NCBI GenBank assembly: GCA_963795805.1
Contig: CAWCIV010000003.1
Location: forward strand, 1-64,000
DNA: 64,000 nt
Reading direction: 5' to 3'
From: JALYYC01 sp963795805
GTDB lineage: Bacteria; Chloroflexota; Dormibacteria; CF-121
Shown here: piece by piece, positions 57,819 to 64,000 of the stretch
How positions within the stretch are numbered: position 1 is the stretch's first letter
How the letters are laid out: each line of letters begins with the position of its first letter
Notes under the pieces: generated by a model
Database searches by the model: none
Told to the model about the DNA's origin: nothing
What the model saw: the letters and a program-made list of their open reading frames with translations, nothing else
Made by a program: the position numbers and the translations under genes

Positions 57819-57870
57819 CCGGACCCCGGCGATCTGCAAGATCGTTTTGGACTGGTCGTTATCTCGTAGA

Positions 57871-57906
57871 GCACACCACGCGATGTGTGCAAAGCGGTTT
57901 GCCGCT
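57871..57906 (+). other. Two small hairpins in the leader of the micro-ORF
   Basis: GCACAC (57871-57876) pairs with GTGTGC (57885-57890), and AGCGG (57893-57897) pairs with CCGCT (57902-57906). Both are just upstream of the Shine-Dalgarno. They may stabilise the short mRNA. Confidence 0.5.
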
Positions 57907-57927
57907 CACGCGATAAGGAGGTGACGC

Positions 57928-57987
57928 ATGGCAACCACGAAGAAGGCCGTTAAGAAGGCCAAGAAGGCGACCCGGAAGAGCCGCTAA
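57928..57987 (+). CDS. 19-residue Lys/Ala-rich micro-protein
   Basis: An ATG with the near-perfect anti-16S match AAGGAGGTGA four bases upstream opens a 19-codon frame, MATTKKAVKKAKKATRKSR, ending TAA at 57985-57987. The peptide has nine basic residues in a KAxKK pattern like histone H1 or HU tails, suggesting nucleic-acid binding. A textbook terminator begins five bases after the stop. The unit (hairpin leader, strong ribosome site, tiny ORF, terminator) looks like a highly expressed small gene. I found no family name. A regulatory RNA with a fortuitous ORF is the alternative. Confidence 0.65.
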   Translation: MATTKKAVKKAKKATRKSR

Positions 57988-57992
57988 ACGGC

Positions 57993-58029
57993 AAATGGAG
58001 AGGGGGCGAAAGCCCCTTCTCCATTTTTT
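57993..58029 (+). terminator. Rho-independent terminator after the micro-ORF
   Basis: ATGGAGAGGGGGC pairs with GCCCCTTCTCCAT (one G-T wobble) around the tetraloop GAAA and is followed by TTTTT. It ends at the 3' end of the opposing membrane protein gene. Confidence 0.9.
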
Positions 58030-58402
58030 ACGGGGCTCCGGTCGTGATCCCGCGAATCGTCAGGCCGACCATGAAGAGACCCACGAGCCCATAGACGAGC
58101 GGCTCGCGGCGTGGCTCGCGACCGGAGGTATAGCTGGCGCCGATCGGCAGCGCGATCACCAGCAGCACCCCATAGAGAAGGTGCAGCCCGTCGTGGGGAC
58201 GCTTCGTCCCGGCTGTATAGAGGATGGCGCCGAGCAGCCCCTGGGCAAGGAAGAGGATTTCGGTCATGACCAGGGTCGAACGGTAGCCGCTGGTGGCAGG
58301 CCGCTTCCGAAAGAACGTGAACAGGCCCCAGATACCGATGATGAGGGTCAGCAGGAGGCCGGCAAGTGCCAGTCGCTGGTGCACCAGGGTCAGGACGTTC
58401 AC
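58028..58402 (-). CDS. Four-helix membrane protein, 124 aa
   Basis: Four hydrophobic helices are visible (LALAGLLLTLIIGIWGLFTFF; TLVMTEILFLAQGLLGAILY; LHLLYGVLLVIALPIGASY; PLVYGLVGLFMVGLTIRGIT). A histidine pair in TLVHQRLALAG and PHDGLHLLYG at helix ends hints at haem or metal contacts, but this is weak. The start overlaps the stop of the NUDIX gene by four bases. No family is recognised. Confidence 0.7.
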   Translation of the reverse strand: MNVLTLVHQRLALAGLLLTLIIGIWGLFTFFRKRPATSGYRSTLVMTEILFLAQGLLGAILYTAGTKRPHDGLHLLYGVLLVIALPIGASYTSGREPRREPLVYGLVGLFMVGLTIRGITTGAP

Positions 58403-58869
58403 GAGGCGAGCGCCGAAAGGTCGATCGCCGCAATTGCCGCAATCGCCGCGTCTAGCGTCTCGAGCGTGTTCTTGAAGCTGAGAACCCGACGCCCCTCGGT
58501 GGCGTCGAACCAGCGAGCGTCCTCGACCTCGGAAAGCTGCGGTCGAAAGGGCGCATCCCCGCTGAAGCTCACCAGAAAGTTGTGCACGGTTTTGCGGATC
58601 AGTTCACCTTGCCAGCGAAAGGCGTATTCGACGGAATTCAGGGGCTGCGCGATCCGGAGCGCCTCCCGTGGCAGGCCGGTCTCCTCGGAGATCTCCCTCA
58701 GGGCTGTGGCCGCCGGGGTTTCTCCCTCCTCAATCGACCCTTTCGGAAAGGACCAGCGGCCGTTTGCCTTGATGAGAACGAACCGAGGACCGTCGGCCAT
58801 GATCTGGAAGACAACCCCACCCGCGGACACCTCGCGCCGGGCGCGACCTGAGTGGCCTGACCGTGGCAT
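58399..58869 (-). CDS. NUDIX hydrolase
   Basis: About 156 residues with a complete Nudix box GSIEEGETPAATALREISEETGL (G-x5-E-x7-REUxEExGU) near residue 47. SAGGVVFQIM and RWSFPKGSI resemble the diadenosine polyphosphate/8-oxo-dGTP type. The C-terminus contains a small repeat (AAIAAIAAI). ATG at 58869 is chosen because CATAAT lies seven bases upstream; GGGGAGG there could also act as Shine-Dalgarno. It is divergent from the PIG-L gene. Confidence 0.88.
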   Translation of the reverse strand: MPRSGHSGRARREVSAGGVVFQIMADGPRFVLIKANGRWSFPKGSIEEGETPAATALREISEETGLPREALRIAQPLNSVEYAFRWQGELIRKTVHNFLVSFSGDAPFRPQLSEVEDARWFDATEGRRVLSFKNTLETLDAAIAAIAAIDLSALAS

Positions 58870-58882
58870 CCTCCCCATTATG
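58870..58882 (-). promoter_or_regulatory. Promoter -10 (CATAAT-N7-ATG) for the NUDIX gene
   Basis: CATAAT precedes GGGGAGG and ATG 58869. The same seven bases also read as a good ribosome-binding site, so both leadered and leaderless use are possible. Confidence 0.45.
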
Positions 58883-59719
58883 CGGGCACCGTTCGAAGCG
58901 CAGCGCGGCCGTCACAATGTCCATGTGCCTTCGCCAATGAATCGCCGTACCGGGCAGCGCCTGCTGGTTGTGATGCCGCATCCCGACGATGAATGCTTCG
59001 CCTCCGCCTGCACCATCGCTCGATACGCGGCCGAGGGCGCAACCGTGTCGCTGGTGACCCTGACGCGCGGAGGCGCGGGACTCTGGAGCGGACGGGGCGC
59101 CGGCGATCTGCGCCGGCTGACGGACGTTCGGGAGTTGGAGCTCCGCCAGGCCGCGGTCGCGCTCGGGGTCACCTTCCTGGAGGTCTTCGACTATCCGGAT
59201 GGCGCGCTCGAAAAGGTCGAGGAGGTGGAAGCGACCCACGACCGGTGCCTGGGCGACATCGTCCGTTGCCTGCGAACCTATCGCCCGCAGGTGGTCGTGA
59301 CCTTCGGCCCGGAGGGCGTCTACGGCCACCCCGATCACAAAGTGGTCAGCCGGCTCGTCGTGCAGGCCTGCACCAGGGCGGGCGAGCCGACCTCGTTCGA
59401 ACTCGAAGCAACCGCGCTCGGCCTGACGCCCTGGTACCCGACCAAGCTCTACTTTCAATCGGCGACCCCGGCGGCGGTCAGGGCCCTCAAGTTGCCCGAG
59501 CCAGCCCGCATCACGACGCGCATCCGGACCGACGGGTTCGAGGACGCCCGGATCAAGGCGTTCACAGCTCACGCCACCCAGGCACAGGAGTGGGAGCCCC
59601 TTCGAACCCTGATCGAGGGGTTGGCCGGCGAGGAGGTCTTTTCACTGGTCGGCGCCCCCGAGGGCCTCTCGGAGGACGACCTCTTCGCCGACCTGGCGCT
59701 CGAGGCAAGCGCCGGCTAG
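58880..59719 (+). CDS. PIG-L family deacetylase (second copy)
   Basis: An LmbE-like zinc hydrolase of 260-280 residues. The metal motif is VVMPHPDDECFA with GVYGHPDHKVV later, and LTRGGAGLWSG replaces the usual TxGExG. It is more like bacillithiol/GlcNAc deacetylases or antibiotic-tailoring LmbE proteins than the Mca-like protein at 52.6 kb. ATG 58880 and ATG 58937 (MNRRTGQRLLVV) are both possible; the latter matches the domain start. The C-terminal EDDLFADL resembles the other copy's EDDLFAGL, a shared end of this subgroup. Confidence 0.85.
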   Translation: MRAPFEAQRGRHNVHVPSPMNRRTGQRLLVVMPHPDDECFASACTIARYAAEGATVSLVTLTRGGAGLWSGRGAGDLRRLTDVRELELRQAAVALGVTFLEVFDYPDGALEKVEEVEATHDRCLGDIVRCLRTYRPQVVVTFGPEGVYGHPDHKVVSRLVVQACTRAGEPTSFELEATALGLTPWYPTKLYFQSATPAAVRALKLPEPARITTRIRTDGFEDARIKAFTAHATQAQEWEPLRTLIEGLAGEEVFSLVGAPEGLSEDDLFADLALEASAG

Positions 59720-61005
59720 ACGAGCGCGGCGCCCTCCGGGCCCGCACTGGATGAAGCCCACCGAGCCTCCATCGCGTCCCCGTCGGGGGCCTCCCACCTG
59801 ATGCCGCTCACCGCGGCAAGAGCAGCGAGCAGAAGCAACGGCGGCAGCAGGATGAGCAGAGCGAGCTGCAGACTGTGCACGGCGTCGGACAGCTTCCCGA
59901 TCGCCAAGGGCGAGTACGAGTCACCCAGGAGGTGCTCGATCAACAAGGAGAGCGTGACGGCGCTCGCACGCACGGTGGGAAGCACCACATTTTGCTTGAT
60001 CGCGGTAAAGGGCCCGCTGTACAGGTAGAGGGCGATCACGCCCAGGAGGAACAGCGGGGTGAAGACCGGAAGGCTGGGTGCGAGCAGCGCCAGGGTCACG
60101 AAGATCGCGCCCAGGGCGAAGCCGGCGGCCCCGACAGGCAGGTTTGCCACGACGCCACGGCGTCGGGACCAGCGGTCGGCAAGCATCCCACCGCTGAGGG
60201 TCCCGATCAGGCCGCCCAGCACGAGGACACCCCCGGCGAGCGTGCCGGCCCCCGCCGTGCCAAGGCCGAAGCGGCGATGAAGGTATTCGGGGAGCCAGAA
60301 GGCGGCTCCACCCAGCACGAAGAAGAGGAGCGTCTCGGCCGCGATCGTCGCGCGCAGGCTCGGAATCGATAGCAGGCCGAAGAAGCGTCGCAGGGTGACC
60401 CGCTCGGCCGGGCCGGTCGTCCCACCGCGTTCCTCTGCCGCCCCGCGCAGCGGTTCTCGGATACGAAAGGCGAGGAAAGCGAAGATCAGGCCCGGGAGCG
60501 CCGTGAAGAAGAATGCCGCGCGCCAGCCGAACCGGCTGGCGATGATGCCGCCGCCGGCAAAACCGGTCGCGATCCCGACCGCGGTGCCGGCACCCCAGAT
60601 CGACATCGCCCGTCCGCGCTCGGCTTTTCGGAAATAGTCTCCCAGCAGCGAGGTGCCCGCGGGGTAGTAGCTTGCCTCGCCAATGCCGAGGAGCGCCCGG
60701 GCGACAAAAAGCTGCGCGTAGCTGCGAGCCAGGCCCGAAAAGAGCGTCGCCAGGCTCCAGATGGTGACGCCGACCGCGACCACGGTCCGCCGAACCCCCC
60801 GGTCGGCCCAGAGACCAAAGGGCAGCGCGGCCACCGCATACACGAGCAGGAATGCCGTTCCGAGGCCGCCGATCGCGGCATCGCTGAGGTGGAACTCGTC
60901 CTGGATCCGGCTGGCGACGACCGGAAGGATGTAGCGGTCCAGGTAATTGAGGAAGTTGATCCCGACCATGACGCCCAGCACGTAGCGGGCGTAGCCGGGC
61001 TGCAT
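59716..61005 (-). CDS. MFS transporter
   Basis: A 429-residue major facilitator with twelve predicted transmembrane helices. GLWADRGVRRTVVAVG is the loop 2-3 motif (GxxxDRxGRR variant), and RALLGIGEASYYPAGTSLLGDYF matches spinster/sugar-phosphate-type MFS proteins. LAGGVLVLGGLIGTLSGGMLADRWSRRRG is the second-half counterpart. The substrate is unknown. ATG 61005 is six bases after GATAAT. Its stop overlaps the PIG-L gene end by four bases. Confidence 0.9.
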   Translation of the reverse strand: MQPGYARYVLGVMVGINFLNYLDRYILPVVASRIQDEFHLSDAAIGGLGTAFLLVYAVAALPFGLWADRGVRRTVVAVGVTIWSLATLFSGLARSYAQLFVARALLGIGEASYYPAGTSLLGDYFRKAERGRAMSIWGAGTAVGIATGFAGGGIIASRFGWRAAFFFTALPGLIFAFLAFRIREPLRGAAEERGGTTGPAERVTLRRFFGLLSIPSLRATIAAETLLFFVLGGAAFWLPEYLHRRFGLGTAGAGTLAGGVLVLGGLIGTLSGGMLADRWSRRRGVVANLPVGAAGFALGAIFVTLALLAPSLPVFTPLFLLGVIALYLYSGPFTAIKQNVVLPTVRASAVTLSLLIEHLLGDSYSPLAIGKLSDAVHSLQLALLILLPPLLLLAALAAVSGIRWEAPDGDAMEARWASSSAGPEGAALV

Positions 61006-61017
61006 GCGAGCATTATC
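61006..61017 (-). promoter_or_regulatory. Leaderless promoter -10 (GATAAT-N6-ATG) for the MFS gene
   Basis: GATAAT on the minus strand is followed by GCTCGC and the ATG at 61005. Confidence 0.65.
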
Positions 61018-61060
61018 CGGAATCGGTCGATTCGTTTCGGCGCCGGGGCGACGCGGCCGC

Positions 61061-61072
61061 TAGGGTGGACGC
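61061..61072 (+). promoter_or_regulatory. Leaderless promoter -10 (TAGGGT-N6-GTG) for photolyase
   Basis: TAGGGT precedes GGACGC and the GTG at 61073. The divergent MFS promoter lies 44 bp away. Confidence 0.55.
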
Positions 61073-62530
61073 GTGGCGGTCGTCATGCACTGGTTCCGGC
61101 GAGATCTCCGGCTGGTCGACAACGTGGCGCTCAACGCCGCCACCGCTGCCGGCGAGGTCCTCCCCGTGTTCGTGATCGATCCCGAGATCCTTCAGCGGCC
61201 GGACACCGGCGTGCCGCGCCTCGCGTTTCTTTATGCCGGGCTGAAAGCGCTCGACGGTGAACTCCGCGAGCACGGCTCTCGCTTGCTGCTGTCGACCGGC
61301 GAGCCCGCGGCCGTCCTGCGGGAGCTGGCGCGGCGGCATCACGTGGCCGCACTCTTCTTCAACCGTGACTACGAGCCGTACGCCAGCCGCCGGGACGCGC
61401 GGGTGACCGCCGCCCTTACCGCCGAAGGTTTCGCCGTGCACCAGTATCGAGACGACGTGATCGCCGAGCTCGGCGACCTCCCCGGGCCCCGCCCATTTCG
61501 CGTTTTCACGCCCTTCTACCGAGCCTGGCTGACTGGCCAGGTGCCAGCGCCGGCCGCGCCCGCGCACCGGGGACAATTCGTGGCACCAGGCCCGACCGAG
61601 GGCGAGCAGCTGCCCCGACCGGTCGTGAGGAGCGGCGCGCGGCTGCCGAGCACACCGGCTGCCGGTCATGCTGCTGGCCGCGGCGTCCTCGACCGATTCG
61701 CCCGGCAAGCGCTGGCAGCCTACTCGGAGGCCCGCGACCGCCTCGACCGTGCGACGACCTCGCGGGTCTCTGCCTTTCTTCGATTTGGGATGGTGTCGAT
61801 TCGCGAGTGTCTCGCGGTCGCCGGCCGGCACCCGGGACTGGGGAGCGAGGCATGGATTCGGCAGCTTGCCTGGCGGGACTTCTACCGCCAACTGCTGGCG
61901 GCGATCCCGCGACTGGAGGGTGAACCGATGGACCCGCGAATGGCAAGCCTCGCATGGAACGACGATCCAGCCGCGTTCGCAGCCTGGCGCGATGGGCAGA
62001 CGGGCTACCCCATCGTCGATGCAGGGATGCGCCAGCTCGCGTCGGAGGGCTGGCTGCCAAATCGGGCGCGGTTGATCGTCGCATCGTTCTTGACCAAGGA
62101 CCTCGGCCTCAACTGGCAGCTCGGCGAGCGGGTATTCATGGAACGCTTGCTGGACGGCGACCTCGCCAGCAATAACGGCGGCTGGCAATGGGTCGCGGGG
62201 AGCGGCGCAGACCCCCAGCCCTTCTTTCGCGTCTTGAACCCGGTACTTCAGGGCCAGCGGTTTGATCCGACTGGCGACTACGTTCGCCGCTGGTGTCCGG
62301 AGCTGGCGGCCGTGCCGGTGACGCAGATCCACCAGCCCTGGACGATGCGCGCCTCCGACGAGCGGCGCTGGGGATGTCGCATCGGCCGCGACTACCCGCC
62401 ACCCATCGTCGACCATCAGCAGGCCCGGCGGGCGACGCTCGCACGCTTCGCCGCCGTGCGCGCTACAACTGCAACTGGAGCAGGCGGGCCGCGTTCTCGC
62501 GCACGATCTTCACCTTCGCCTCGGGCTTAA
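61073..62530 (+). CDS. phr: Deoxyribodipyrimidine photolyase
   Basis: A 485-residue class I photolyase/cryptochrome. MHWFRRDLRLVDN starts the antenna domain. The FAD domain has TSRVSAFLRFGMVSIRE, QLAWRDFYRQLL, and the DNA/FAD motif YPIVDAGMRQLASEGWLPNRARLIVASFL, with WQWVAGSGADPQPFFRVLNP later. It repairs cyclobutane pyrimidine dimers using light. The last 68 nt overlap the 3' end of an opposing amidohydrolase gene, adding a low-complexity tail (TGAGGPRSRARSSPSPRA) not typical of the family. Confidence 0.95.
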   Translation: MAVVMHWFRRDLRLVDNVALNAATAAGEVLPVFVIDPEILQRPDTGVPRLAFLYAGLKALDGELREHGSRLLLSTGEPAAVLRELARRHHVAALFFNRDYEPYASRRDARVTAALTAEGFAVHQYRDDVIAELGDLPGPRPFRVFTPFYRAWLTGQVPAPAAPAHRGQFVAPGPTEGEQLPRPVVRSGARLPSTPAAGHAAGRGVLDRFARQALAAYSEARDRLDRATTSRVSAFLRFGMVSIRECLAVAGRHPGLGSEAWIRQLAWRDFYRQLLAAIPRLEGEPMDPRMASLAWNDDPAAFAAWRDGQTGYPIVDAGMRQLASEGWLPNRARLIVASFLTKDLGLNWQLGERVFMERLLDGDLASNNGGWQWVAGSGADPQPFFRVLNPVLQGQRFDPTGDYVRRWCPELAAVPVTQIHQPWTMRASDERRWGCRIGRDYPPPIVDHQQARRATLARFAAVRATTATGAGGPRSRARSSPSPRA

Positions 62531-63311
62531 GACCCAACGCGTCGAGCTCCTCCAGGACTCGCACCGGCTTTAGAAAAGGGTAGTCACTGCCGAAGAGGGT
62601 GCGGTCCTGCAGGCGTCCGCCGATTTCTCGGACCAGCTCCGGCGGGTAATAACGTGGCGACCAGCCGGAGAGCTCGATGTAGATGTTGGTCTTGTGCAGG
62701 GCCATCGCGATCAGCTCCAGGTGCCAGGGCCAGCCGAAGTGGGCGGCGATGATTGGCAGCTCCGGGTAGCGGGCCGCGACGCTATCGAGGTGGATCGGCC
62801 TGGCCGGGTCCAGCTTGATCCCCTGGCCGCCCGGCTGGCCGCCGCCGATCCCACTCGTGCCGGTGTGGAACAAGCAGGGGATGCCCAGCTCCGCCGCTTT
62901 CTGCCAGAGGGGGAAATGGCGCTCGTCACTCGGATAGAAATCCTGGAGGGAGGGGTGGAACTTCGCGCCGATGGCGCCCAGCTCGGTCACCGCCCGCTCC
63001 AGTTCGGGAATCGCGTCAGGTTTCCAGGGGTCCACGGAGGCGAAGAAAGCGAAACGGCGCGGATGACGCCTCACGATGGCGGCGACGACGTCGTTCGGCA
63101 CGGGCGGCCGCCGGGTGGCGGTCTCCGCGTCCCAGGCGAGGAGGATGCCGAAGAGCTGCTCTTGCGCATACTCGACCGCCAGCTCGTCCACAGTGCGGAC
63201 GTGCACCTCGCTACGGAAATAGCTGGCGGCACTCTCGCGATAGGGTCCCATGCTGCCTTCCAACCAGTCCGCCGTCGGCAGGTGGACGTGCAGGTCGACG
63301 GCGCGGATCAA
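62463..63311 (-). CDS. Amidohydrolase family 2 protein
   Basis: A 282-residue TIM-barrel metal hydrolase. DLHVHLP holds the two N-terminal metal histidines, AKFHPSLQDFYP, LFHTGTSG and AAHFGWPWH the later ones, and FGSDYPF the catalytic aspartate. The family includes decarboxylases (ACMSD-type) and lactonases. An ACMSD-like role would be a striking link to tryptophan catabolism, but the motifs fit the broad family only. TTG at 63311 is inferred as start because the upstream MOSC gene stops at 63316. Confidence 0.85.
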   Translation of the reverse strand: MIRAVDLHVHLPTADWLEGSMGPYRESAASYFRSEVHVRTVDELAVEYAQEQLFGILLAWDAETATRRPPVPNDVVAAIVRRHPRRFAFFASVDPWKPDAIPELERAVTELGAIGAKFHPSLQDFYPSDERHFPLWQKAAELGIPCLFHTGTSGIGGGQPGGQGIKLDPARPIHLDSVAARYPELPIIAAHFGWPWHLELIAMALHKTNIYIELSGWSPRYYPPELVREIGGRLQDRTLFGSDYPFLKPVRVLEELDALGLKPEAKVKIVRENAARLLQLQL

Positions 63312-63315
63312 GGCG

Positions 63316-63759
63316 CTAGGAGGCCAGGTCCCGGGCCTGCAGGATCGCGATCGCGTCTCCAACCGCAATCCGGCCGCCGGTGATGACGCGGCTGTTCATG
63401 CCACGTCTACCCTCGAGCTCTCCCTTCAGGCCGGCGCGAATCTCATCCATCCGAAAGCACGGATCACAGACCGAGGTGATCTCGAGCACGACGGCGGCCC
63501 CCAGTCCCAATCGCGTCCCGACCGAGAGTGCCATCACGTCGAGACCCTCGACGGTGACGTTTTCCTTGATCGTGCCGGGCGGGAGGTCCAGGCTGTCGAG
63601 CGCTTCCTTGTCCGCGAGCAGCACCTGCCGCTTGGACGCCGCGCTCGCGTGCTTGTCGCCATCGAGGCCGACCCCGGCGGTCAGCATGGCCCAGGGGACC
63701 GGCCGCATCGGCTCGCGGTGCCCCGGACACAATTGAATCGACGCGATGCGAGCCGGCAT
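63316..63759 (-). CDS. MOSC-domain protein
   Basis: A 147-residue MOSC protein. GVGLDGDKHASAASKRQVLLADKEAL is the N-terminal barrel, TIKENVTVEGLDV the central motif, and the conserved sulfur-carrying cysteine lies in ITSVCDPCFRMDEI. The family relates to the C-terminal domain of molybdenum-cofactor sulfurase and to YiiM-like N-hydroxyl reductases. ATG 63759 is six bases after TAATCT. The amidohydrolase gene follows after four bases. Confidence 0.9.
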   Translation of the reverse strand: MPARIASIQLCPGHREPMRPVPWAMLTAGVGLDGDKHASAASKRQVLLADKEALDSLDLPPGTIKENVTVEGLDVMALSVGTRLGLGAAVVLEITSVCDPCFRMDEIRAGLKGELEGRRGMNSRVITGGRIAVGDAIAILQARDLAS

Positions 63760-63771
63760 CGCTACAGATTA
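63760..63771 (-). promoter_or_regulatory. Leaderless promoter -10 (TAATCT-N6-ATG) for the MOSC gene
   Basis: TAATCT on the minus strand precedes GTAGCG and ATG 63759. Confidence 0.65.
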
Positions 63772-63790
63772 CGAGATCGGCGGCGGTTGC

Positions 63791-63803
63791 TACGATCAAG
63801 CTG
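63791..63803 (+). promoter_or_regulatory. Leaderless promoter -10 (TACGAT-N7-ATG)
   Basis: TACGAT precedes CAAGCTG and ATG 63804, the start of the last, truncated gene. Confidence 0.6.
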
Positions 63804-64000
63804 ATGACCCCCACGGAAACGCGATCCGAGCGCGATTCGATGGGCGAGGTCGAGGTCCCGCACGGCGCCTACTACGGAGCCAGCACCGAGCGAGCTCGTC
63901 AGAACTTCCGCATCAGCGGCCTGCGCCTGCCCCGCCGGTTCATTCGCGCGCTGGCCCAGATCAAGGGCACGGCCGCTTTGGTCAACGTCGAGCTCGGACT
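63804..64000 (+). CDS. Class II fumarate hydratase / aspartate ammonia-lyase (5' part, cut by window end)
   Basis: Sixty-five codons are visible. The start SERDSMGEVEVPHGAYYGASTERARQNF and FRISGLRLPRRFIRALAQIKG is the highly conserved N-terminus of the fumarase C / aspartase family. FumC and AspA are not separable from this part; the ISGLRLPRRFI wording is nearer fumarase. ATG is set by TACGAT seven bases upstream. The rest lies beyond the window. Confidence 0.9.
   Translation, partial: MTPTETRSERDSMGEVEVPHGAYYGASTERARQNFRISGLRLPRRFIRALAQIKGTAALVNVELG

Noticed and set aside
62463..63311. ACMSD (aminocarboxymuconate semialdehyde decarboxylase) assignment for the amidohydrolase
   Set aside because: Only general amidohydrolase-2 motifs are present, and no kynurenine 3-monooxygenase or 3-hydroxyanthranilate dioxygenase is in the window.
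1..64000. tRNA, rRNA, CRISPR array, insertion sequence
   Set aside because: I looked for T-loop words, regularly spaced repeats, transposase motifs and long terminal inverted repeats and saw none; a tRNA or CRISPR program run would be decisive.

Overview
This is GC-rich, gene-dense bacterial chromosome with no rRNA, tRNA, CRISPR array or insertion sequence that I could recognise. Gene content points to a soil-type Terrabacteria lineage such as Ca. Dormibacterota, Chloroflexota or Actinomycetota. The clues are a DUF222/13E12-type HNH endonuclease, an Mca-like PIG-L amidase, an Eis-like acetyltransferase, TldD/TldE, a PE-Lig-Pol LigD, frequent GTG/TTG starts and many leaderless promoters. The phylum is an inference; no marker gene settles it. 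The recurring promoter form is a -10 hexamer resembling TAnnnT placed 6-7 nt before a GTG, ATG or TTG start. It appears at close to twenty transcription-unit starts and helped choose several start codons.

Layout. 0-8 kb: an unusual trypsin-like protease/S1-P1 nuclease fusion, a Bax-inhibitor-1 family protein, an MDR oxidoreductase and TldE, each interrupted by one single-base frameshift. 6.5-12.9 kb (minus): a five-gene overlapping operon of CBS protein, CBS/FAD/4Fe-4S oxidoreductase, CcsB, TldD and TldE. 13-19 kb: M20 amidohydrolase, DinB protein, LigD, a MazG-like protein, then a consensus sigma70 promoter driving a structured ~150-nt leader ahead of a small helical protein. 19-25 kb (minus): AAA ATPase, membrane protein, IspH and the reverse trans-sulfuration pair (cystathionine beta-synthase plus cystathionine gamma-lyase/synthase).

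25-37 kb is the most coherent metabolic locus. It holds a two-subunit ThDP decarboxylase, a kynurenine-formamidase-like cyclase, an Eis-like acetyltransferase, kynureninase, tryptophan 2,3-dioxygenase, a PaaK-type aryl-CoA ligase, a flavin-monooxygenase/Old-Yellow-Enzyme fusion resembling 2-aminobenzoyl-CoA monooxygenase/reductase, a luciferase-like flavoprotein, an enoyl-CoA hydratase and a Rid-family protein. Together they suggest tryptophan -> formylkynurenine -> kynurenine -> anthranilate -> anthraniloyl-CoA -> dearomatised CoA ester -> beta-oxidation-like steps. The monooxygenase/reductase lacks its usual C-terminus.

37-49 kb: HNH endonuclease beside a direct repeat; an overlapping catabolic operon (aldo/keto reductase, ornithine-cyclodeaminase/mu-crystallin protein, PLP dehydratase, SDR, acyl-CoA dehydrogenase); a bicupin; and a full branched-chain-type ABC importer livKHMGF with a hairpin between the binding protein and the permeases. 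49-64 kb: two divergent aminotransferases, a zinc-ribbon protein, an operon of a 54-aa basic protein, EtfB, EtfA, Mca-like amidase and sirtuin, a radical SAM protein, an MBL-fold nuclease, a 19-codon basic micro-ORF with a near-perfect Shine-Dalgarno and strong terminator, NUDIX, a second PIG-L deacetylase, MFS transporter, photolyase, amidohydrolase, MOSC protein, and the start of a fumarase/aspartase gene cut by the window end.
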